8,041 bases of DNA from an uncultured Campylobacter sp. (GTDB lineage Bacteria; Campylobacterota; Campylobacteria; Campylobacterales; Campylobacteraceae). The notes beneath the pieces are model-generated. The model was not told the DNA's origin. It saw only the letters and a list, made by a program, of their open reading frames with translations, and did not search any database. The position numbers were made by a program, and so were the translations under genes. The DNA is taken from positions 1-8,041 of the forward strand of contig NZ_CALINL010000203.1 in NCBI RefSeq assembly GCF_938045225.1. The letters run 5' to 3'. Every line of letters starts with the position of its first letter. Within the stretch, counting starts at the first letter, position 1. Positions 1 to 5,419 of the stretch are shown here, in pieces.

Positions 1-690
1 AAAATTTTTCAAGCCGTGCCGAAAAACCGCAACGTTTATCCAAAAGCGATTTTTATGCTCGATGCAAATGCGCAATTTTCCGTGTTGCTTAATTTATTTA
101 AAGATTTTACTTCAAACGACAATGTACCGCTTATCATAGGCGTCGGATACGATACGCCGCTAGCTTACGATACCGCAAGGCGAACAAAGGACTTAACGCC
201 GTTAGCCCAAGGCGACGAATACGAACAAGGCGGCAATGCAGACAAATTTTATAAATTTATAAAAGAGCGGTTAATGCCGTTTGCATACAAAGAATACGAT
301 ATAAAAAATAGCGAAAAAATATTTTACGGTCACTCTTTTGGCGGACTATTTTTAGTTTATTCGCTTCTACAAAACGACGGTATATTTGATGAGTTTTTTA
401 TAGCTTCTCCGTCTCTTTGGTGGGGAGATTCTAAAATTCTAAAAGACGCTTTAGATAACGACGGCAAACTAAAAATTAGATTAAAGGCGAGTTTTATAAG
501 ACTTAGCGTAGGAGAATTAGAAAAAAGAGCGGGTAAAACAGATAAAGAAAATATACTAAAGGCGGCAGATTTGGCTGAAATTCTAAAAAAGTCGGGCGTC
601 AAATACGAATTTAAAATCTACGAAGGGCAAGGACACGGCGACGTAATACCGCTAGTGCTAAAAGATATCGTAAAGCATGTAAGCAAATAA
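1..690 (+). CDS. Putative siderophore-type (trilactone) esterase, alpha/beta hydrolase fold, 5'-truncated
   Basis: The frame is open from base 1, so the gene begins upstream of the window. A GTG at 16 is in frame but internal to the fold, and I do not take it as the start. The 229 visible residues carry an alpha/beta-hydrolase signature. There is a YPKAIFMLDANAQF strand like the 'YPVLYLLDG' segment of the Esterase D/IroE-Fes family, an RRTKDLTP segment like the family's R..D.TP, and the nucleophile elbow GHSFGG with Ser at visible residue 112. A GELE segment (Glu about 172) may supply the acid, and the catalytic His is in GQGHGD at residue 212. Family members cleave the ester bonds of enterobactin-like siderophores, in Campylobacter in the periplasm (Cee of C. 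jejuni). The signal peptide, if any, is outside the window. The gene converges on the cytochrome gene at 871-1398. Membership of the fold is solid; the siderophore substrate is inferred. Confidence 0.8.
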   Translation, partial: KIFQAVPKNRNVYPKAIFMLDANAQFSVLLNLFKDFTSNDNVPLIIGVGYDTPLAYDTARRTKDLTPLAQGDEYEQGGNADKFYKFIKERLMPFAYKEYDIKNSEKIFYGHSFGGLFLVYSLLQNDGIFDEFFIASPSLWWGDSKILKDALDNDGKLKIRLKASFIRLSVGELEKRAGKTDKENILKAADLAEILKKSGVKYEFKIYEGQGHGDVIPLVLKDIVKHVSK

Positions 691-870
691 TTTAAAGACA
701 TCGGTTAAAATATTTTAGTGGCAATTTTTTTTTTAATATCTAAAAGCAAATTTCCCCATAAACCTGGCTTATAGTAGCTTAGATCTATACAGTTTAGCTT
801 ATCTCAAACCATTTATATTTACAGAGGAGATAAATCCGCCCTAGGTGAGGCGGATTTGTCAAGTAGGAGA
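691..870. other. Convergent intergenic spacer
   Basis: This 180-nt gap separates the esterase stop from the stop of the minus-strand cytochrome gene. It holds a run of ten T at 725-734 with no convincing GC stem before it, and a 9-bp inverted repeat at 832-857 listed separately. I see no coding frame or RNA gene in it. Confidence 0.6.
832..857 (-). terminator. Hairpin after the reductase operon, candidate terminator
   Basis: A perfect inverted repeat pairs AAATCCGCC (832-840) with GGCGGATTT (849-857) around an 8-nt loop, 13 nt beyond the stop of the cytochrome gene on the minus strand. The stem ends in A/T pairs with a GC core, as in intrinsic terminators. However, the U-tract after it is poor on either strand (ATTTATC on the minus strand). 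It may be a weak or bidirectional terminator between convergent genes, or a 3'-end stabilising hairpin. Confidence 0.5.
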
Positions 871-1398
871 TTATTTTTTAGTAGGTGGATACATCTTCCA
901 GCTGCTATCTACCTTCCAGTCTATCGGGTGGCAAGACATACAAGTATTTAGCTTTTGTGGATGATGCACTGCGTGGCATGACTGACACTGAAGCATTTCA
1001 TTGTCTCTATTATGGACACCATTATGTGGGTTAGACAAACCATAGTTTGCGGTCTTTTTTCTGATCTCATCTACCTTATGACAGCTTGTGCATTGCTCGT
1101 TTGTAAATCCTCTTTGTTTTGTTGGCATCTCAAAATCGCCCATCGCATACATCCTGACCTCGTTTAGTTGCTCACCTATGGTTGGTGTATGGCAATCGTG
1201 GCATGTTACGTTTGCGTCATTGTGCTTTTTGGCTAGCAAATTTCCTTTTGTATAAGAGTCGTACTCTGGCTGCATGTTGTGACACAAGATACAAAATTCA
1301 GCCTTGTGGCTAGCAGCCTCTATTTGGTGAAACGCTATAAAGCCCACGATAGCGGCTACTATTAGTCCTATTATCGTATATTTTTTTCTATTGCTCAT
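871..1398 (-). CDS. Membrane-anchored pentahaem cytochrome c, NapC/NrfH-like electron donor
   Basis: The product has 175 residues. Residues 7-23 form one hydrophobic N-terminal helix that anchors the protein in the inner membrane with the haem domain in the periplasm. Five CxxCH haem-c sites are visible: 36-40, 66-70, 103-107, 138-142 and 153-157. The first continues as CILCHNM, the CxxCHxM pattern in which NrfH uses Met as a haem ligand. NapC/NrfH proteins oxidise menaquinol and pass electrons to a periplasmic reductase, here presumably the flavoprotein encoded just before. Family members usually have four haems, so five is one more than normal. The ATG at 1398 is chosen over an in-frame ATG at 1461 because AAGGAG (1406-1411) lies 7 nt upstream and because it makes an ATGA overlap with the flavoprotein stop, which suggests translational coupling. 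FccC-type cytochromes of Wolinella are a plausible relative. The partner is inferred from position. Confidence 0.88.
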   Translation of the reverse strand: MSNRKKYTIIGLIVAAIVGFIAFHQIEAASHKAEFCILCHNMQPEYDSYTKGNLLAKKHNDANVTCHDCHTPTIGEQLNEVRMYAMGDFEMPTKQRGFTNEQCTSCHKVDEIRKKTANYGLSNPHNGVHNRDNEMLQCQSCHAVHHPQKLNTCMSCHPIDWKVDSSWKMYPPTKK

Positions 1399-3152
1399 GC
1401 TTGTACTCCTTTTGCGTTTGCCGCAGCCTGATAGCCTGCTAAGCGTCCGTAGCATAGGCATGTTCCGTGGCTAGTGCCGGCTAAAACTACTGGATAATCT
1501 CCCAAAAAGCGTCCGCCCATAACATTACCACAGGCATAAAGTCCAGAAATTTCGTTATAGTCGGTATCCAGCACGTTTGCAGTGCTTGGCTCTACGGTAA
1601 AGCCACCCATTACGACCAGGCTCGCACCTACTCCCATTTTGCCAGCATAAAACGGCGCATGGCGGACTGGAAACATCCTCTTAGCGGTCTTACCAAAGTC
1701 ATCATCATAGCCTTTGTCGCATAGCTCATTGTAGCGTTTTATGGTCGCCAAAAACTGTGTTTGCGCCTTTTTGTTATCAGGGTAGAGCTTACTAGCAAGC
1801 TCTTCAATGGTGTTTGCTTTTATGACATCAGGCATCTCTTCAATATCTTTTACCGATATATACGATGTTTTGCCTATCGCCCACTGGCAGTCAGGTGGAA
1901 GCTTTGGATTATCTTCTACACAGTGGTTTACACTGCCGTGTGATACGCCCATGAGGCCGACTTGCTCTGGAAATTTAGAGTCAAATACCTGCCAGCCAAA
2001 GCCTCCTGGTTGGCGAGAGAGCGGCTGAGTGACTTGCTGACCGCTTAGATCTTCATTTGTAAAGCGCTCTCCCTTTGCATTTGTTAGTAAAAACGCATCA
2101 ACGCCAAGCGGTCCGCCAAGCGTGTGAGCGACTGGTGCGTGCGGTCCGTCTTCTAGCTTTGCACCTATCCATGAGCCAAGTTTGTGTCCGTCTCCCGTGT
2201 TGGTCGGATTGTTTTTGTAGTCTCTGTTTGGAAACGGACAGAAGAAATTTGCCACCCACGGCACAAATGTCTTTACCATCTCATGATCATTCATATAATC
2301 GCCCGTAGCAAGTATCACCGACTTAGCATTTATCTTGATATATGAGCCATCAGCCATATTTTGCGCGATCGCTCCTTGCATTTTGCCAGTTGTTTTGTCG
2401 CGAAGAAGCTTTTTCGCACGAGTTTTGAAGATATACTTTGCACCTTGTTTTATAGACTTTTCATAAACTAGCTCCATCATCGGCTCTTGACTAGGTAAAA
2501 AGGACATAACGGTTGGGTAGCTTGGGCTGTTTTCCTTACTTGGGTCGTATCCGGCCGGGAGTGGATAGTGCATAAGCATCAAATTTATCTTACTTCTATC
2601 AAGCTGCGTATCGGTCTCTTTCATAAAATGCACCGCAGGAGCAAGCTCTATCATCCAGTCAAAGTCCTCGCCGCTGTGATCCGCCCAGTAGTTCCACACT
2701 CGCTGATCGGCGCGGTAGCCCATCTGTTTTAAGTGTTCATTTATGGCCGCATTCTTGTCATATTTGATACCAAGCTCTCTTTGAAATTTATTGCCTAGAG
2801 TGCCGTACTGACCGCTTCTAACCTGAAAGCGACCGGCTTTTTCTAGGACGATAACCCTTGCGCCTTTTTCGCTAGCAGCGCGCGCAGCGTGAAGCCCTGA
2901 AACGCCAGCACCGATGATAAGCACGTCGGTTTCAAGCGTCTCTTTTATATCTTTGTCTGAAATTTCAGGCTCAACACCTAGCCATTTTGGCACATCAGGT
3001 GCTTTTGTGGTCTCCTTTTCTGGGTGGATGAGGTGGTTATTTGGGTTATCACAGCCTGTTAGCAGCGCTGATCCTGCTGCAACTGAGCCAAGTGTGAGTG
3101 CGCCACTACGTTTTAAAAACGAGCGACGTGATAGTTCGTTATTTTCTACCAT
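1395..3152 (-). CDS. Tat-exported FAD-dependent reductase, fumarate reductase flavoprotein (FccA/UrdA) family
   Basis: The product has 585 residues. SRRSFLK at 8-14 is an exact twin-arginine motif. The hydrophobic stretch that follows ends in LLTGC with Cys34, a possible lipobox, so the protein may be a Tat lipoprotein. The FAD-binding domain shows GAGVSG (81-86) with acidic Glu104 at the end of the second strand, ATGDY (282-286) and TGDGH (319-323). GERFTNE (361-367) carries Arg363, equivalent to the proton-donating Arg of fumarate reductases. GRLAG (569-573) is the usual C-terminal flavin contact. The HHTMGG active-site segment of fumarate reductase is replaced by LVVMGG (512-517), and the N-R-L-G-G-N segment is absent, so fumarate is an unlikely substrate. 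The start at 3152 is preferred because GGAG (3159-3162) sits 6 nt before it; the ATG at 3164 overlaps that site. There is no haem domain, so electrons presumably come from the adjacent cytochrome. The substrate is unknown. Confidence 0.88.
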   Translation of the reverse strand: MVENNELSRRSFLKRSGALTLGSVAAGSALLTGCDNPNNHLIHPEKETTKAPDVPKWLGVEPEISDKDIKETLETDVLIIGAGVSGLHAARAASEKGARVIVLEKAGRFQVRSGQYGTLGNKFQRELGIKYDKNAAINEHLKQMGYRADQRVWNYWADHSGEDFDWMIELAPAVHFMKETDTQLDRSKINLMLMHYPLPAGYDPSKENSPSYPTVMSFLPSQEPMMELVYEKSIKQGAKYIFKTRAKKLLRDKTTGKMQGAIAQNMADGSYIKINAKSVILATGDYMNDHEMVKTFVPWVANFFCPFPNRDYKNNPTNTGDGHKLGSWIGAKLEDGPHAPVAHTLGGPLGVDAFLLTNAKGERFTNEDLSGQQVTQPLSRQPGGFGWQVFDSKFPEQVGLMGVSHGSVNHCVEDNPKLPPDCQWAIGKTSYISVKDIEEMPDVIKANTIEELASKLYPDNKKAQTQFLATIKRYNELCDKGYDDDFGKTAKRMFPVRHAPFYAGKMGVGASLVVMGGFTVEPSTANVLDTDYNEISGLYACGNVMGGRFLGDYPVVLAGTSHGTCLCYGRLAGYQAAANAKGVQA

Positions 3153-3158
3153 TTTATA

Positions 3159-3162
3159 CTCC
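3159..3162 (-). promoter_or_regulatory. Ribosome binding site that decides the flavoprotein start
   Basis: GGAG on the minus strand lies 6 nt before the ATG at 3152. The upstream in-frame ATG at 3164 overlaps this GGAG and has only AT-rich sequence before it, so translation should begin at 3152. Confidence 0.7.
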
Positions 3163-3173
3163 ATGCTTTAAGT

Positions 3174-4601
3174 TTATTTTAATATGTCAAAGTCGTAAGA
3201 GGCTCTTAACCAAAGCTCTTCATCTCTTGTCTTGCCGTTAGAGCTGCCGTTTGTATACTTTAGCTTTCTATCTAATGTTTCATAGATAGCTGATAGTTTT
3301 AGACCCTTAACCGCAGGGACTTTGTAAGTTACTTGCACGTCCCAGCCCTTTACGTCGATTCTAGTTCCTGGTGCTTGACCATGAAGGCCGCCTGAGCGAA
3401 CGTTGCTACCATTGTGCTGTTTGCCATACCAGTAGTCAGCATCCACTCTAAGACCCTCGGCGCCTACATTGCTAAGGTCGTAGCCTGCGCTAAATTTATG
3501 TAAATTCATACCAGCAAAATTCATAAATAAAAACGGACCATAGATCGGAGTAGCCGTAAATGAGCCAACGTCGTTTCCTATGCCTTGAAGCGACATCTGG
3601 TTTTTACTAACGGTTGAGTATGCGTATCTAAAATCAGCGCCATAAGCATTATAAAGCCCTATCATACCTGCATAGTAATCGCCGTTAAAGTCGAAATTCT
3701 CTTTTAAAGTACCGTTTGTTCTTGAGCCTTTATACATAAAGTCTATGCCAACGATCGCGTTTTCAAAAAGCGTAGGCGTTTTGTAACCAGCTGCTGCGAA
3801 GTAGAAATTTATATCGCCTTTTGAGTTGGCTGCGTCATCATACTCGATGCCTGAGACATTTGCGTAGCCAGCTGTGAGCGAGACGCCAGGGATGCCGCTA
3901 TATGTTACAAACGAGTTAAAGATATTGTCAAATTTATAGCCGTAAGGTCCAAAGCCGCCGATGATAACTCTATCTTTAAACCTTGGCGCGCCGTGATCTC
4001 CACCAGTTACGGCGCTTGATCTGCCGGCAAATTTCCAAAAGTCTGCTAGGCCGATAACGGTATCTATGCTATCAAGCTTTATCCTAGCGCTCACGCCCTC
4101 AAATGCCTCTTTGTAGCCCACGTCCGTGTTTGTAGCAACAAGCGGCGGCACAAGGCCGGTGTATTTTGAGTTGTAGTACTGGCGACCTAGTTTAAAGTCG
4201 ATATAGTTATTTTCATATCCTAAGTAGGCCTCTGAAAGTGCTACACCTTCGCTATTCCAGTCGTATGCAAAATAATCTTTTGCGGCCTTTGACGGACCGA
4301 AATTTACCAAACCCTGAGCCGTAAGACCGAGCCTAAAGCCGTAGTAAGAGCCAGTTAAAAACCTAAGCTCAGCACCTAAACCACCGATGTGCTCACGAAT
4401 TTTATTTGTTCTGCTAGCTGGCGGGAAGTACTCTGTCGAGTCCATATCGTAGTATGAAAATACTGTCGCACCCATAGTGCTTGTTTGTAAAGCCTCCGCC
4501 AAGCTATCGCTAGTGCTAGCGCTGGACGCCATAGCCATAAACGCAGCCAAACTAAGAGCAAATTTACTCTTGCCGATCGTCAAAAAACATGTTTTCACCA
4601 T
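3174..4601 (-). CDS. Outer membrane porin, OprD-like, Campylobacter type
   Basis: The product has 475 residues. A basic N-terminus (KSK at 11-13) is followed by the hydrophobic stretch FALSLAAFMAMASSA, a Sec signal peptide probably cut near residue 28. The rest is a beta-barrel pattern of alternating aromatic and polar strands rich in Gly, Tyr and Asn, such as LGYENNYIDFKLGRQYYNS and DADYWYGKQHNG, ending in WLRASYDFDILK. Length and pattern fit OprD-type porins, which pass small, often carboxylated, solutes. It is the first gene of the operon, 21 nt ahead of the periplasmic reductase, which suggests it brings the reductase substrate across the outer membrane (inference). AAGGAGG (4604-4610) lies only 2 nt before the ATG at 4601 and 5 nt before a GTG at 4598, so the start may be either. 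The exact porin subfamily and its specificity cannot be read from the sequence. Confidence 0.85.
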   Translation of the reverse strand: MVKTCFLTIGKSKFALSLAAFMAMASSASTSDSLAEALQTSTMGATVFSYYDMDSTEYFPPASRTNKIREHIGGLGAELRFLTGSYYGFRLGLTAQGLVNFGPSKAAKDYFAYDWNSEGVALSEAYLGYENNYIDFKLGRQYYNSKYTGLVPPLVATNTDVGYKEAFEGVSARIKLDSIDTVIGLADFWKFAGRSSAVTGGDHGAPRFKDRVIIGGFGPYGYKFDNIFNSFVTYSGIPGVSLTAGYANVSGIEYDDAANSKGDINFYFAAAGYKTPTLFENAIVGIDFMYKGSRTNGTLKENFDFNGDYYAGMIGLYNAYGADFRYAYSTVSKNQMSLQGIGNDVGSFTATPIYGPFLFMNFAGMNLHKFSAGYDLSNVGAEGLRVDADYWYGKQHNGSNVRSGGLHGQAPGTRIDVKGWDVQVTYKVPAVKGLKLSAIYETLDRKLKYTNGSSNGKTRDEELWLRASYDFDILK

Positions 4602-4603
4602 AA

Positions 4604-4610
4604 CCTCCTT
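4604..4610 (-). promoter_or_regulatory. Strong Shine-Dalgarno of the porin gene
   Basis: AAGGAGG on the minus strand is a near-perfect anti-16S match. Its spacing to the annotated ATG (4601) is unusually short at 2 nt, and 5 nt to the next codon, GTG. Initiation at either codon would give the same signal peptide core. Confidence 0.7.
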
Positions 4611-4648
4611 TAAATTTTTACACCATCATCTTTGGATTTATGAGCGAA

Positions 4649-4657
4649 ATCATAACA
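4649..4657 (-). promoter_or_regulatory. Candidate sigma-70 promoter of the porin-reductase-cytochrome operon
   Basis: On the minus strand this reads TGTTATGAT: a -10 element TATGAT (4654-4649) extended by TG one base upstream, the usual strong part of Campylobacter sigma-70 promoters. Transcription would start near 4642, giving a leader of about 40 nt that contains the AAGGAGG site. No good -35 hexamer is visible at 16-18 nt, which is normal in this genus but also fits an activated promoter. Confidence 0.5.
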
Positions 4658-4695
4658 TGTAGGCCTATCAAAAACGGTAAGATTTTGGTAACATT

Positions 4696-4717
4696 AACTA
4701 AAAAATATTTTTTAGTT
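4696..4717. promoter_or_regulatory. Perfect 22-bp AT-rich palindrome, candidate operator
   Basis: The arm AACTAAAAAAT (4696-4706) is followed directly by its exact reverse complement (4707-4717), with no spacer. It lies in the divergent spacer, about -51 to -30 relative to the predicted start of the response-regulator transcript, and about 40 bp upstream of the porin -10 element. That placement suits a site controlling both promoters. OmpR-family regulators more often bind direct repeats, so another regulator or simple DNA bending is possible. Confidence 0.4.
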
Positions 4718-4731
4718 TTAAATTTTAAATT

Positions 4732-4740
4732 TGATATAAT
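4732..4740 (+). promoter_or_regulatory. Extended -10 promoter of the two-component system, predicting a leaderless mRNA
   Basis: TGATATAAT is a consensus TG-n-TATAAT element, with TATAAT at 4735-4740, and is preceded by T-rich tracts typical of Campylobacter promoters. Initiation 6-7 nt downstream falls at 4747-4748, on or next to the A of the response-regulator ATG at 4748. No Shine-Dalgarno precedes that ATG, so the transcript is predicted to be leaderless. Confidence 0.7.
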
Positions 4741-4747
4741 AGCTACT

Positions 4748-5419
4748 ATGATAGAAATTTTGCTTATAGAAGACGATCTTGAACTGGCCGAGCTTTTGAA
4801 ATTTGCATTGGCAAAAAGCGAGATTGGCGTAACCATAGTCACAAATCCGGTTGAAGGACTTAAAATTCTAGACGCAAAAAATACTTTTGACGCATTGGTG
4901 CTTGATCTTGGTTTGCCAGATATGGACGGCCTTGACGTGTGCAAGCATGTTAGGCAAGGCTATCCATCGTTACCTATCATCATATCGTCGGCCCGCAGTG
5001 AAACGCTAGATAAGATAAAGGGCTTTGAGCTTGGGGCGGATGACTATATGGTAAAGCCGTATGAGCCTATAGAGCTTGCTTTTAGGCTAAGGGCAATACT
5101 TCGCCGAGGGATACAAGCAGGCGATGACTCCAAAACCTTTTGCGTCGATAAACAAAGGCGTATCGTCATAAAAAACAAAGAGGAGATAGCGCTAACGAAA
5201 GCGGAATTTGACATCTTTATCTACCTTTATGAAAAAGAGGGGATGGTTATACCAAGAGAGGATATTTTGATAAATTTGGGTCAGGCTAAATTTCAAAGTG
5301 GGCTAAAAAGTATCGACGTAGCCATAGGGCGCTTGCGCCAAAAGATAGGAGACGACCCTAAAAATCCACACTTCATCCACCCCGTGCGCGGTATAGGGTA
5401 TAAATTTATCAATGCGTAA
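4748..5419 (+). CDS. OmpR/PhoB-family DNA-binding response regulator
   Basis: The product has 223 residues. The receiver domain (about 1-117) has the acidic pocket E8-D9-D10, phospho-acceptor Asp53 in LVLDLGLPDMDG, the Ser80-Ser81 switch position and Lys103 in MVKPYEP. The winged-helix domain (about 127-221) contains LTKAEFDIFIYL, the recognition-helix region SIDVAIGRLRQKIGDD (188-203) and the C-terminal hairpin HPVRGIGYKF. The ATG at 4748 is chosen because the receiver fold begins directly with MIEILLIEDD; the longer open frame from 4640 would run through the promoter. No ribosome binding site is seen, in line with a leaderless message. The gene overlaps the kinase gene by 8 nt. It probably receives phosphate from that kinase and regulates the divergent porin-reductase operon, perhaps also itself (inference from position). 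The family resembles ArsR of the epsilonproteobacterial ArsRS systems, but I do not assign a symbol. Confidence 0.93.
   Translation: MIEILLIEDDLELAELLKFALAKSEIGVTIVTNPVEGLKILDAKNTFDALVLDLGLPDMDGLDVCKHVRQGYPSLPIIISSARSETLDKIKGFELGADDYMVKPYEPIELAFRLRAILRRGIQAGDDSKTFCVDKQRRIVIKNKEEIALTKAEFDIFIYLYEKEGMVIPREDILINLGQAKFQSGLKSIDVAIGRLRQKIGDDPKNPHFIHPVRGIGYKFINA

Noticed and set aside
725..734. T10 run as an intrinsic terminator of the esterase gene
   Set aside because: The bases before it form only a spacer-less AT palindrome (TAAAATATTTTA), with no GC stem able to fold into a terminator hairpin.
1399..1461. 21-residue N-terminal extension of the cytochrome
   Set aside because: The extension lies within the flavoprotein coding sequence, and a good AAGGAG with 7-nt spacing supports the ATG at 1398.
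1761..3171. Plus-strand open frames opposite the flavoprotein gene
   Set aside because: They are shadows of a gene with clear FAD-binding and Tat motifs, and have no ribosome sites or recognisable domains.
4640..4747. 36-residue N-terminal extension of the response regulator
   Set aside because: It would run through the palindrome and the extended -10 promoter, and the receiver domain begins exactly at the ATG at 4748.
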